The notes: generated from the sequence alone by a model not told the origin. 28,551 nucleotides of DNA from JALSRY01 sp964428275 (GCA_964428275.1 CAYRXN010000268.1:1-28551), one strand, 5' to 3'; counted from the stretch's first letter, positions 7,446 through 15,484 are shown. A program made the numbers and translations.

Positions 7446-9230
7446 TTACTCGATCAGCGCCACGGGCCGCTTGCCGCCCAGCATCCGGAAAATGGCCTCG
7501 AGCTGGTCGCTGTATTCCTCCGGCGAGCCGGCGGCGTAGAACTCCTGCCCGTTCCCGATGGTGGCGATCTCCTGCATCATGTCGCGATCGACGTTGTAGC
7601 CGACGCTGACGGTGTAGATGCGGAATCCGAGGTCCGCCGCCTCGTGGGCCTTGCGGTAGGCGTAGTCGAGCGCCGCCCAGTTTCCGTCGCCGACCCAGTC
7701 GCCGTTTTCGTCGATGTTGGCCACGCCGTCCGACATCAGCACGATGACCTTGTGGGCGCCGGGGCGGGCCCGGCTGGACTGGAGCTCGATGATCGCCTGG
7801 GCCAGGCCGGCGCCGATGTTGGTGCAGCGGTCGTAGTGGCCGGACTGGCGCTCGTAGAGGCGGGCCGGGACCGAGAGCAGGTCATCGGACAGGTCGATCT
7901 CGTGACGCGAGCTGGTTGCGAACACTTCGAGCGAGATGTGATCGAGGCTGTCGAGCGCGTCGATCACATCCGAGAGCGTCTTGACCGCGTCCTTGATCGC
8001 CCGCAGCGGTTCCTGCGGCGTCGCCCACAGATTGTTGGTTTCCCACGAGCAGGGCTCGTGTTCCAGCAGGAAGTCCGTGAAGGTCTTGAGGCCGTAGTAG
8101 TAGCGGAAACTGCCCCGGCTGCTGCTCTGCATCCAGTTGATGTAGCTGGTCCACGACCAGTCGACGCGGAAGCTCGGCTTGGGCAGCCAGATCATCTCGT
8201 TGTTTTCGACGCGGTCGTCGCCGTCGCCGCCGGAGTGCAGCGCGCCGGGTTTGCCGCTTCTCCACTCGGCCAGGCCGAGCATGACCGCCACCCGGTTGCG
8301 CCAGAGCTTGTTGTCGTCGTCGTTCGACGAATCGGTCAGCACGGCGATTTCGTCCGCGTTGTAGCCCCGGGCGGCGATGTTGGCCAGCAGGTCCGAATCG
8401 GTCGTGTCGTGATCCCGGCGGATATACCACAGTCCCGGATCGCTCGAGACGCTGTACGCGCCGGGCAGCAGCGGATCGCCCCAGGTACTCATCGCGCCGA
8501 TGGCCGGTCCCGTGTCGGACGCGTACTCGGTTTCGGTCTCCGCGCCGGGCAGATACGGACGCGACGGTTCCGGGCCGTCGAGGGCGGCCCAGATGTCGCG
8601 CGTGTTGGCGTAGCCGCCGTCGCTGCGGTTCCAGAACCGCAACTGGCTGTCCCAGTTCATCGAGTTCGACAGGTCGATCACGATGGCGATGTCGCGCGGC
8701 ACGAGCACCGCCGACGCCTGGGCCTGCAGGTCGCGGGAGTCGTGGCCCAGGAACCGCGCGAACATGAGCTGGACCGGTCCCCCCGACGAACCGTTCGAGC
8801 GCCGCACGGTGACGCGCACCGCGTCGTAGACGCTGCCGCCGGGCTGGAACGCGAAGCGGCCGGTTTCGGGCATGTAGACCGACCGGCCGAGCTCGACGTC
8901 GCTTTCGGAATCGAGATCCTGGACATGCCGCAGCACGTAGTTGCGCTGGATGATCTCGCGGGCGCCCTGGATGGCGGCCGTCTCGGGATCGAGCGTGACC
9001 GTCTGGTTGGGGTCGTTGGGATCCTCGGCCTCGACGCCGACGAGTTGGGACGCGGCGGCGAGCGCGGCGGCGTCGGCCGTGCGTTGCAACTCCGCCTGGG
9101 CCTGGTAGAGCGCCCCCAGGTCCACCGACAGGGCGGCCATCCCCATGACGACGGTCATGGATATGGCCAGGTAGACGGCGACCGCGGCGCGGCGCAGCCG
9201 CCGGCGCGCGTAGAGTTTCTTGCGTGACAT
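7446..9230 (-). CDS. tadG: TadG-like Tad pilus protein with von Willebrand factor A domain
   Basis: A 594-residue inner-membrane-anchored protein expected to act in the periplasm in Tad pilus assembly. The N terminus is basic (RRRLRR) followed by a membrane segment (about 15-36) and the QAELQRTADAAALAAAS signature of TadE/TadG-like proteins. A VWA domain follows. Its MIDAS motif DLSNS is at 186-190, a TNIGAGL segment carries the conserved Thr, and SDG is at 500-502. MIDAS to SDG spans more than 300 residues, far longer than a simple VWA domain, so a Trp/Asp-rich insertion of about 200 residues sits inside it. The ATG at 9230 has a strong GGAGGTG ribosome binding site. It lies between the secretin and tadZ genes. 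Confidence 0.88.
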   Translation of the reverse strand: MSRKKLYARRRLRRAAVAVYLAISMTVVMGMAALSVDLGALYQAQAELQRTADAAALAAASQLVGVEAEDPNDPNQTVTLDPETAAIQGAREIIQRNYVLRHVQDLDSESDVELGRSVYMPETGRFAFQPGGSVYDAVRVTVRRSNGSSGGPVQLMFARFLGHDSRDLQAQASAVLVPRDIAIVIDLSNSMNWDSQLRFWNRSDGGYANTRDIWAALDGPEPSRPYLPGAETETEYASDTGPAIGAMSTWGDPLLPGAYSVSSDPGLWYIRRDHDTTDSDLLANIAARGYNADEIAVLTDSSNDDDNKLWRNRVAVMLGLAEWRSGKPGALHSGGDGDDRVENNEMIWLPKPSFRVDWSWTSYINWMQSSSRGSFRYYYGLKTFTDFLLEHEPCSWETNNLWATPQEPLRAIKDAVKTLSDVIDALDSLDHISLEVFATSSRHEIDLSDDLLSVPARLYERQSGHYDRCTNIGAGLAQAIIELQSSRARPGAHKVIVLMSDGVANIDENGDWVGDGNWAALDYAYRKAHEAADLGFRIYTVSVGYNVDRDMMQEIATIGNGQEFYAAGSPEEYSDQLEAIFRMLGGKRPVALIE

Positions 9231-9289
9231 CTTTCCACCTCCGCTATGCTTCCAACCCCAATAACACCTGCCACCTGCAGCAGTCCGCC

Positions 9290-9323
9290 GCCGGGCGGCA
9301 CGCCGTAGCGCGTGCCGCCCGGC
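9290..9323 (-). terminator. Perfect 14-bp GC hairpin between the secretin and TadG-like genes
   Basis: The arms are 9290-9303 and 9310-9323, fully complementary over 14 bp, with a 6-nt loop (CGTAGC). The hairpin sits 32 bp past the secretin stop (9355) and 60 bp before the next start (9230). There is no U tract. Its stability suggests an intra-operon attenuator or a processing/stability element that lowers expression of the downstream Tad genes. Confidence 0.55.
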
Positions 9324-9354
9324 CGACGGTCGAAATCCACCGGTTCGTCCTGCG

Positions 9355-10920
9355 TTACTTCCCTTCGGCTCCTCCCGACGGTCCCAGCGGACCGCGCAGC
9401 CGCATGGCTGTCATGTCGTCGTCGTACAGTTCGGCCGGGCGCACCGGCCAGTTCTGGTGCAACCGCGGTCGCAGCGCCGGCAGTTCCTTGCCGGCGGCCC
9501 CTTCGATTTCGCCCATCAGGTACAGCTCGAAATCGTTGGGGGCCACGTGGTTCGCGCCGGGAACGCACGTGATCTGGTTGGGCGTCACCGGACTGACCAG
9601 TTCCGGCGTCACGAGCACGACCAGTTCCGACTCTTCTTTCTGGTACTGCACGGAGCGGAACAGCGAGCCGAGCACCGGCACGTCGCCCAGGCCGGGTACG
9701 CGGCGGACGATCGCCCGCGTGCGTTCGTTGAGCAGCCCGCCGATCGCCAGGGTCTCGCCTGGTCCGATTTCGACGTTGGTTTCGACCCGGCGGGTGGCGA
9801 AGCCCGGCACCGACACGCCGCCGAAGGTCACCGCGTTGGTCAGGTCGGGTTCGCTGACCTCGGGGGCGACGTTGAGGCGGATCTTGTCGTCGGCCAGGAC
9901 CACCGGCGTGAAGTTCAGCCGCACGCCGAACTGCTTCCACTCGATCTTGATCCGGTCGTTGGTCACGATCGGGATCGGGATCTCGCCGCCGGCGAGGAAG
10001 CTGGCCTCGCGGCCGTTGAGCGCCACGAGGTTGGGTTCGGCCAGGACGCGCAGCATGCCGTTTTCGCGCAGGGCCTGGACGAACACCTGCATCTGGGCCC
10101 GTGGAAACGCCAGGCTCAGCGTCGTGCTGCCGGTGACCGGGATACCGTTTTCTCCGATCAGGAACGGCATGTTGGCGGTCGCGAGCGCCCCCTGCGGCAC
10201 GCCGAGATTCGACGGGTTGATCCCGTCCAGGTTGCTCAGGAACGGGGCGTCGCGGAAGTTCTCGCCCGCCATCCAGCCGTTGAACCCGAGCTGGCGAATC
10301 GCCCGGCGGTTCACCTCGGCCACCGTCACGCGCAAGAGCACCTGCTGCGTGCCGGCGACCTGCATCTGGTTGATGACGCGCGACGAGAAGACCTTCGCGA
10401 TCTCCATCACCCGGGCGGCCGATTCGGCGTCCGGCACGCGGCCGGTCAGCACGACCGCGTCGAGCAGGGCGTGGACCTTGACGCGGGCCCGCGGCACCGC
10501 CGTGCGGATACTGGCCTTGAGCCGATCGAGTTCGAGGTCCACGGCCACGTCGAAGACCCGTTGCGTGTCGCCGTCGATCCAGACGATCATCTGCGTGGTG
10601 CCGAACGACTTGCCGGTCACGAGAATCTGCTGCGGCGAAATCGCCGTCACCTCGGCGAACTCGGGCTTGGCCAGACGCACCTCGCGCACCGGGACACTGA
10701 AGTCCACGAGTACCGACTTGTTGACCGGCACGCGGACCAGTTGCCCTTCGGTCGCGACATCGCGCACGGTGATCTTCACCGGCGCCGGCGCGCCGGGGGT
10801 GACGACCGTGGCGGTGGACTGGGCGGCGACCCGCGGCGCGGCGGTCGCGGCGAGAATCGCGAGCACCGTAGCGGCCCGCGCTGTGATTCGGATGACGGCT
10901 CGGGTGGGGTTGCGGTTCAT
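9355..10920 (-). CDS. cpaC: Tad outer-membrane secretin CpaC/RcpA
   Basis: Forms the outer-membrane channel through which the Flp pilus emerges. The 521-residue protein starts with a signal peptide (about 1-34, ending VAAQS). Next comes the secretin N0-type pilus-assembly domain (about 60-135, with QILVTGKSFGTTQMIVW), a BON-like segment (LTGRVPDAESAARV), and the secretin core with VLAEPNLVALNGREASFLAGG. The family C-terminal motif GETLAIGGLL and VPGLGDVPVLGSLFRS is present, followed by LVVLVTPELV and a C-terminal tail of about 70 residues. The open frame extends 23 codons further upstream. ATG 10920 is clearly the start because it overlaps the cpaB stop (ATGA) and has AAGGAG 8 nt upstream, which also indicates translational coupling to cpaB. 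Confidence 0.95.
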   Translation of the reverse strand: MNRNPTRAVIRITARAATVLAILAATAAPRVAAQSTATVVTPGAPAPVKITVRDVATEGQLVRVPVNKSVLVDFSVPVREVRLAKPEFAEVTAISPQQILVTGKSFGTTQMIVWIDGDTQRVFDVAVDLELDRLKASIRTAVPRARVKVHALLDAVVLTGRVPDAESAARVMEIAKVFSSRVINQMQVAGTQQVLLRVTVAEVNRRAIRQLGFNGWMAGENFRDAPFLSNLDGINPSNLGVPQGALATANMPFLIGENGIPVTGSTTLSLAFPRAQMQVFVQALRENGMLRVLAEPNLVALNGREASFLAGGEIPIPIVTNDRIKIEWKQFGVRLNFTPVVLADDKIRLNVAPEVSEPDLTNAVTFGGVSVPGFATRRVETNVEIGPGETLAIGGLLNERTRAIVRRVPGLGDVPVLGSLFRSVQYQKEESELVVLVTPELVSPVTPNQITCVPGANHVAPNDFELYLMGEIEGAAGKELPALRPRLHQNWPVRPAELYDDDMTAMRLRGPLGPSGGAEGK

Positions 10921-12155
10921 TCGAGGAGCTCCTTGGGCTCGGACTGGGATTCGCCTTCGTCCTTGTTTTCGTCGCAGCCGCTGCCACACGTCGGTGCCGG
11001 GTCGTCGGCCGGCGGTTTGCGCGTCGCGCGGCGGGCCTTGGTGTCGCGGCGGGCGCGGTCGGTCGCGCCGTCGCGGTCAGCGCCGACCGCACCGTCGCGG
11101 CCGCCGGCGGTGGTACCGTGCCGGCGGGGCTGGGCCGGCGACTGGGGCGGCTGGTCTTCGAAGATGTTCGTTTCGCCGGAGGCCAGCTCGATCGGCTGGA
11201 AGCTGTCCATCTCCATCCACGCCAGCATCTGGCGGTCGTCCCCGTTGCAGACCACCATGACCCACTTGGGTTGCGGCGGCGTCTGGACGACCGGTTCGGG
11301 TTCGGGTTCGGGCGCCGGTTGGGGCGCCGGAGGTTCGTCGGACTTCAGCAGGGTGCCGAAGAAACCGCTGACCTGCTCGGCCAGCGACGGGCCGGCGTTT
11401 TCGTCCTTGTCCTGCTTGCCGTCGCCCAGCAGCGTGTCTTCGTCGATCTGGGCCACCTCGTCGGCGGGTTCGGCGTCGGTCAGGCCGCGCATCGCCAGTT
11501 TGATCTTGCCCTTCTGCTCGGCCAGGTGGAGCACGGGGACCTGCTGGGGCCGCACGTAGAGCGTCACGGCCCGCGGCGGACGTTCGCGCTTGCCGCCCTT
11601 TTTGCCCTGTTTTTCTTCCGCGGGCGTGGGCGTCGGCGGCGCGATGCGCTGGCCGACCGCCGCGACTTCGACGTTCTCGATCAGCGTCTTGGCGAGCGTC
11701 TCGGCCCGGTTGTTTCGCCGCACGGTGAACACGCCGACCACGTCGACGCGGCAGCCGGGTTCGAGGTGGTTGTCCACGCCGGAGCTCTCGTCGATCTTGA
11801 CGGCGACGGCCCGGTAGCCGGGGGGCACCTGGAGACCGGGGCGCTGTCCGGGGGGCAGCAGTTCCGAATCGAGGATCGGCACGCCGGCCGGCACGTTGGT
11901 GTGCGGGACGCGGCCGACGATTTTCTTGGGGTCGCGCAGGGCGCCGGCGGGGGCGATCGACTTGGGAAAGGCGATCGGCTTGAGCATCGACTCGCTGATG
12001 GCGACGCCGCGCGGGATGTCCTGGAGCGGCGCCCAGAGCTTGACCGTCTGCACGGTTTCGCCCTTGGCCTTGTTCACGTAGTCAAAGCCGAGCTTGGCCG
12101 CTACGCCGGCGATGCCCAGCCCGACAACCAGGGGGATGATGGCTTTCGCGTTCAT
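10917..12155 (-). CDS. cpaB: Flp pilus assembly protein CpaB/RcpC with SAF domain
   Basis: CpaB/RcpC is a periplasmic or inner-membrane-associated Tad component thought to interact with the secretin; its SAF domain resembles those in antifreeze-like and flagellar P-ring chaperone proteins. The 412-residue protein has an N-terminal membrane segment (about 5-25), the SAF domain (about 40-110, with VPAGVPILDSELLPPGQRPG), and the conserved RVDVVGVFTV region (about 136-145). The C-terminal 130 or so residues are unusual: a Pro/Glu repeat, a Trp-containing block, then an Arg/Asp-rich low-complexity tail with a Cys pair (CGSGC). ATG 12155 has GAGG about 5 nt upstream. Its stop overlaps the secretin start by 4 nt. 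Confidence 0.92.
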   Translation of the reverse strand: MNAKAIIPLVVGLGIAGVAAKLGFDYVNKAKGETVQTVKLWAPLQDIPRGVAISESMLKPIAFPKSIAPAGALRDPKKIVGRVPHTNVPAGVPILDSELLPPGQRPGLQVPPGYRAVAVKIDESSGVDNHLEPGCRVDVVGVFTVRRNNRAETLAKTLIENVEVAAVGQRIAPPTPTPAEEKQGKKGGKRERPPRAVTLYVRPQQVPVLHLAEQKGKIKLAMRGLTDAEPADEVAQIDEDTLLGDGKQDKDENAGPSLAEQVSGFFGTLLKSDEPPAPQPAPEPEPEPVVQTPPQPKWVMVVCNGDDRQMLAWMEMDSFQPIELASGETNIFEDQPPQSPAQPRRHGTTAGGRDGAVGADRDGATDRARRDTKARRATRKPPADDPAPTCGSGCDENKDEGESQSEPKELLE

Positions 12156-12254
12156 GGTCCTCGTTCCGTCCGTGTGGGCCTCGAGTCAAGCATCGAGCGA
12201 CCCGCCGCGGCGGGCCGGCTCGCGCTTTGTGACGCTTCCATTTCCCCTGCCGCC

Positions 12255-12277
12255 CCGGCGGCGCCGCGCGCCGCCGG
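12255..12277 (-). terminator. GC hairpin immediately after tadE
   Basis: CCGGCGGCG (12255-12263) pairs perfectly with CGCCGCCGG (12269-12277) around a 5-nt loop. It begins 3 bp after the tadE stop codon on the minus strand. No U tract follows. The 124-bp gap to cpaB otherwise holds only the cpaB ribosome binding site. Confidence 0.45.
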
Positions 12278-12279
12278 CG

Positions 12280-12693
12280 TTACATGCCTTCTTTGCGCAT
12301 CGACGCCCGGCCTTCGAGCGTGCCGCCCACGAAACCGAAGAACCCGCCGACGAGCGAGACGTCTTCGCGGGGCACGGTGATGACCACGGTGACGAAGGGA
12401 TCGTCGGCCGTGGCTTCGGTCACGTTGATCGTCACCTTGTTGTCCAGGTTCATCGGCTGGAGATACTGCACGACCCGGGCTTCGACTTCGTCCGATCCGA
12501 CCCCCTGGAGAATCCCCAGCCGGGCGCCTTCACGGGCAGCGTTGACGAGCGTGTTCTGCACGCTGAACAACCAGCCGAACTCGATGATGCCAAAGAGCAT
12601 CGCAAACAGCAGCGGAGACACGACGGCCATCTCGACCGCCGCGGTTCCGCGGCGTAGACAACGATTTCGCTTCTTCCCACGCATCCAACTCAC
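12280..12693 (-). CDS. tadE: TadE-like pseudopilin
   Basis: TadE-type pseudopilins are processed by the TadV peptidase and needed for Flp pilus assembly at the inner membrane. The basic N terminus (MRGKKRNRCLRRG) leads into a Gly, then TAAVE and a hydrophobic helix (MAVVSPLLFAMLFGIIEFGW); Gly followed by Glu at +5 fits prepilin cleavage. The conserved NAAREGARLG motif follows. The frame is open far upstream, but the best start is GTG 12693, which overlaps the tadV stop (GTGA) and has GGAGG 9 nt upstream, giving 137 residues. ATG 12702 would have the ribosome binding site directly against it. Translation is probably coupled to tadV. Confidence 0.88.
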   Translation of the reverse strand: MSWMRGKKRNRCLRRGTAAVEMAVVSPLLFAMLFGIIEFGWLFSVQNTLVNAAREGARLGILQGVGSDEVEARVVQYLQPMNLDNKVTINVTEATADDPFVTVVITVPREDVSLVGGFFGFVGGTLEGRASMRKEGM

Positions 12694-13244
12694 GGCAACC
12701 ATCCTCCGAAGTAAGCGGTCAGCAGCACGCCGATCGTGCCCGCCGTTAGAGGAACCCCGTAAGGCAGAAGCTGGCTCGTGTTTCCGAACGTCTTGGCGCC
12801 GCCGAACTCGCCGAACGCCGTGTCGAGTCGGCGGAACTTGGTCATGATCGTCTGGAGATTCGTGTAGGCGTGTACGGCGCGGCCGGTCGCGAGGATCATG
12901 ATGACGGCGACCACCCCGCCGATGATCGCACCGATCACGAAGCTCCACAGCGTCAGCCACGGACCGAGCCAGGCCCCGATGGCGGCCATCAGTTTGACAT
13001 CACCGGCGCCCATGCCGTGTACGGCCCACGGCAGAATCAGCAGTCCGAAGCCCACCGCCATCCCGAGCGCTCCCTGCCCGAGGCCGTGGCCGCCGAAGTA
13101 GACGAACTGGAGGCCCAGTCCGGCCGCGGCGATCAGGGCGTTGAGCCAGTTCGGCACCCGGCGTTCGCTGTAGTCGATCCACGAGGCGTAGAGGATCGCG
13201 GGGATCAAGACGGCCAGTGTGACTTCCCAGTACCCGAAGCTCAT
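12690..13244 (-). CDS. tadV: Prepilin peptidase TadV/CpaA (A24 family)
   Basis: A polytopic inner-membrane aspartic protease that cleaves the leader of the Flp pilin and the TadE pseudopilin. The two catalytic aspartates are visible: one in SWIDYSERRVPN (about residue 24) and one in GMGAGDVKLM (about 85). Several hydrophobic segments cover most of the 184 residues. It lacks the N-terminal methyltransferase domain of classical PilD, as is normal for TadV. The start is ATG 13244, with AAGG just upstream; the frame is open for another 22 codons without start signals. It lies between flp and tadE and overlaps tadE by 4 nt. Confidence 0.93.
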   Translation of the reverse strand: MSFGYWEVTLAVLIPAILYASWIDYSERRVPNWLNALIAAAGLGLQFVYFGGHGLGQGALGMAVGFGLLILPWAVHGMGAGDVKLMAAIGAWLGPWLTLWSFVIGAIIGGVVAVIMILATGRAVHAYTNLQTIMTKFRRLDTAFGEFGGAKTFGNTSQLLPYGVPLTAGTIGVLLTAYFGGWLP

Positions 13245-13290
13245 AGACCTTTCCGCCTGTCTGTCGTGTCCCAGAATGTTTCGCCGAGAA

Positions 13291-13312
13291 GGCCGGCACG
13301 GACCGGCCACCC
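13291..13312 (-). repeat. Dispersed hairpin repeat, copy 1 (upstream of tadV)
   Basis: On the minus strand this reads GGGTGGCCGGTCCGT followed by GCCGGCC. The arms GGCCGG and CCGGCC fold around a 6-nt loop. A near-identical copy with a 3-nt longer loop is at 27686-27710, upstream of pyruvate kinase and in the same orientation. It sits about 50 bp before the tadV start. Confidence 0.5.
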
Positions 13313-13353
13313 GTTACATCGGTCGATTCTCTCCCCTGGGCCAACAAGGACAG

Positions 13354-13388
13354 ACGACGACGCCCCGTGCCTCTGAGGCGCCGCCGTC
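13354..13388 (-). terminator. Imperfect hairpin downstream of flp, possible attenuator
   Basis: An imperfect stem (GACGGCG against CGTCGTC, with one mismatch, and an inner GCC/GGC) lies about 40 bp beyond the flp stop on the minus strand. It is followed by a mildly U-rich stretch (TCTGTCCTTGTT). Attenuation here would let the abundant pilin be expressed above the assembly genes. This is an inference from position and structure. Confidence 0.3.
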
Positions 13389-13426
13389 CGATAGTCCCCA
13401 CACGCCAACCGACATGTGCTGGTCGA

Positions 13427-13603
13427 TTAGCTGAACGCGTTGCTGTTCACGTCCTGGAAAGTGCTGTTGACGTTCTGCCCCAGCGTGGTAATCGCCGCGA
13501 TGGCGACCACGATAATCAGGGCGAGCATGACCGCGTACTCGGTCGCGGTCGGTCCATCCTCGCTGACGAGAAAGCTCTTGACCCGGTGTACCAATGCCTT
13601 CAT
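13427..13603 (-). CDS. flp: Flp family type IVb major pilin
   Basis: The structural subunit of the Tad pilus. The 58-residue prepilin has a short basic leader (MKALVHRVKSFLVSEDG) and the Flp cleavage motif: Gly17, then PTATEY with Glu at +5 and Tyr at +6. The hydrophobic helix AVMLALIIVVAIAAI and a short Asn/Ser-rich C terminus follow. Mature length would be about 41 residues, typical for Flp. ATG 13603 has AAGGG about 8 nt upstream; the frame remains open further upstream but without start signals. It is the first gene of the Tad unit, with a long upstream region (13604-13976) that should hold the main promoter. Confidence 0.94.
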   Translation of the reverse strand: MKALVHRVKSFLVSEDGPTATEYAVMLALIIVVAIAAITTLGQNVNSTFQDVNSNAFS

Positions 13604-13976
13604 TTGCAACCCTTTCTCACGTTTCGGCGGAACCCAAACCGCCTGACCCACCTGAACTACGTCGGTCTGCCCGCCCGATAAGCAGGCAACTCCCTTCCGG
13701 AAAGCCGGGCCCACACCCGCGGGCCCTCACCAAGGCTTACCTGGTTCACACGCCGCGTCCCGTTCCCGCGGGAAGCTGCCGGTGGCGGCGCGATCGCCGA
13801 TCTGCGGTCTGATCCCTGACCGATCGACACCCCAAGCGTTCAAAACAAAAATCCGCAAGGCAAACGCCCCGAGTGAAAACTCTTTGCCCCTGCGCAAGAA
13901 ATGAAAAGTCCGAAGCAAGCGGCCGCACGGGCCCGAGATCCGCCGCGGAACAGGACGCGTGGAAGGCCGCCGCGAA
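13604..13976 (-). promoter_or_regulatory. Upstream region of flp and the Tad operon
   Basis: This is 373 bp without a gene, between flp and the aroDE stop, both on the minus strand. It includes the most AT-rich patch of the window (about 13839-13915). A candidate sigma-54-like site on the minus strand covers 13853-13869 (GGGC, then TTGC at -24/-12 spacing). There is also a perfect 12-bp palindrome, TTCCCGCGGGAA, at 13763-13774, and GGGCCC arms at 13707-13712 and 13721-13726. Short open frames here show no coding character. The region likely contains the Tad operon promoter and a regulator site, but the exact elements are uncertain. Confidence 0.4.
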
Positions 13977-15476
13977 TTATCGGGACAGCGCCGCGCGCAT
14001 CGTCTCGACCGGCGCGGCGCAACCGTGCCAGAGTGAAAACTGCGCCGCGGCCTGGCCGAGAAACAGCGTTTCGCCGTCGATGGTCTGGCAACCCCGCGCC
14101 GCCGCCTCCCGCAGCAGGCGCGTTTCCCGCGGCGTGTACACCGTATCAAACACCACCAGCGGCGGTGCCAGGCGCTCCGCCGGCATTGGTGAACGGGACG
14201 TCTCGGGCACCATGCCGACGCTCGTGCAGTTGATGAGGATGCGGCCGCTGCCGCGGGCCCGCTGTTCCCACGGCAACCACCGGCAGCCGAACTCGCCCGC
14301 CAACCGGGCCGCCCGCGCTTGGGACCGGTTGTAGATCGTCACGGCGCAGCCCCGCTCGACGAGCGCCGCGACCGCGGCGCGGGCCACGCCTCCCGCGCCG
14401 AGCACATCCACGGCGACGCCGTTCAGGCCGCCGGCGAACGCCGCATGCGCCTCGAGCGTCGCTGCGACCGCCCGTGCGTCGGTGTTCTCGCCGCGCCAGG
14501 GGCCGCCCGGGCAGCGCACCAGCGTGTTGACCGCCCCGCAGCGCTTGGCGAGCGGGCTCATCGCGCCGCCGCGCCGTTCCAGCCAGCGGGCGACGTGCTC
14601 CTTGTGCGGGATCGTCACGCTCAGACCGGCGAGGTCGAGCCATTCGCTGGTCGAGGCGTCGTCGAGAAACGCCGCCAGATCGTCATACGAAGGTTTGACC
14701 GGCAGCGGCAGATAGACGCCGTCGATGGTGGCGGCTGCCATCGCGGCGTTGTGCAGTTGCGGCCCGCGGGAGTGGGCGACGGGCCAGCCGATCACGCCGA
14801 AGACGCGCGTATCGGGGCCGAGCGATTCCCACCGGAAGCGGTTTCGGAGCACGTCGATCGCGGGTTGTCCGGGGGCCGATTGGCGTCCGGGCCCCAGGGC
14901 GGCGAACGTCAGGAACGCGCCGAACTTGCGTGCCAGAACCCGCGTGGCCAGCCCTGCTTCGCCCATCGCCAGCGCAATGGTGGGGTGCCGCCGGGATCTC
15001 CGGCGCAGGGCGTCGAGCACGCGCAGCGTTTCGCGCGAGTCGGTTGCGGAAAACACGGCCTTGACCACGTCCGGCCCGCGCGCCGCGAGCCGGTCGATCA
15101 CCGCCCCCGGATCGGCGGGAGTCGCGTGGGTGTCGTGGTGCGAGAGGATCAGGCGGTTGGCGCCGATGTCGGGCAGGTTTTCCACGGCGGCCTCGATGTC
15201 CACGAAACCGGGCCTGGCTGCCGCCAGCCGCTCGATGGTGCGCAGGCGTGAGCGCTCGTCGCCGCGCCACGCGCCGCCCTCCTCCCGGCGGCGGACGGTC
15301 AGGATATACGGGTGTACGTGGGGTTTGTGCAGCAGCCGCTCCACGGCGGCGACGTCGCCGATGCGATCGACGCGCAGCTCGATGAGGTCCGCGCCGGCGC
15401 GCAGCGCGTCGTGGACCTGCACTTCCAGCGGCGGGTCGGCCGCGACGATCGATCCGGCGAGCAGTGTTTCGGGCAT
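13977..15476 (-). CDS. aroDE: Bifunctional type I 3-dehydroquinate dehydratase / shikimate dehydrogenase
   Basis: This fusion carries out the third and fourth steps of the shikimate pathway. Residues 1-215 are the type I dehydratase, with the IELRVD start of the barrel, His114 in SHHD and the Schiff-base Lys139 in VVKAVFSATD. Residues about 225-499 are AroE: VFGVIGWPVAHSRGPQLHN for shikimate binding, the catalytic Lys in SVTIPHKEH, Asp in GENTDA, the NADP-binding VLGAGGVARA, and the closing GQAAAQFSLW helix. The 499-residue length fits a simple AroD+AroE fusion, an arrangement known from plants, Chlamydiae and Planctomycetota. No ribosome binding site precedes ATG 15476, but TACAAT lies 8 nt upstream, suggesting a leaderless or near-leaderless mRNA. 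Confidence 0.95.
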   Translation of the reverse strand: MPETLLAGSIVAADPPLEVQVHDALRAGADLIELRVDRIGDVAAVERLLHKPHVHPYILTVRRREEGGAWRGDERSRLRTIERLAAARPGFVDIEAAVENLPDIGANRLILSHHDTHATPADPGAVIDRLAARGPDVVKAVFSATDSRETLRVLDALRRRSRRHPTIALAMGEAGLATRVLARKFGAFLTFAALGPGRQSAPGQPAIDVLRNRFRWESLGPDTRVFGVIGWPVAHSRGPQLHNAAMAAATIDGVYLPLPVKPSYDDLAAFLDDASTSEWLDLAGLSVTIPHKEHVARWLERRGGAMSPLAKRCGAVNTLVRCPGGPWRGENTDARAVAATLEAHAAFAGGLNGVAVDVLGAGGVARAAVAALVERGCAVTIYNRSQARAARLAGEFGCRWLPWEQRARGSGRILINCTSVGMVPETSRSPMPAERLAPPLVVFDTVYTPRETRLLREAAARGCQTIDGETLFLGQAAAQFSLWHGCAAPVETMRAALSR

Positions 15477-15484
15477 CGCCGCGC

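Noticed and set aside
6120..9227. Very long plus-strand open frame (over 1000 codons) across tadZ and the TadG-like gene
   Set aside because: It is the antisense shadow of two well-supported Tad genes in GC-rich DNA; composition is His/Arg/Val/Gly-rich with no recognisable domain.
13727..14149. Open frames in the flp upstream region and aroDE 3' end on the minus strand
   Set aside because: They overlap the aroDE coding end in another frame and show no domain or start signals; the region is better explained as promoter DNA.
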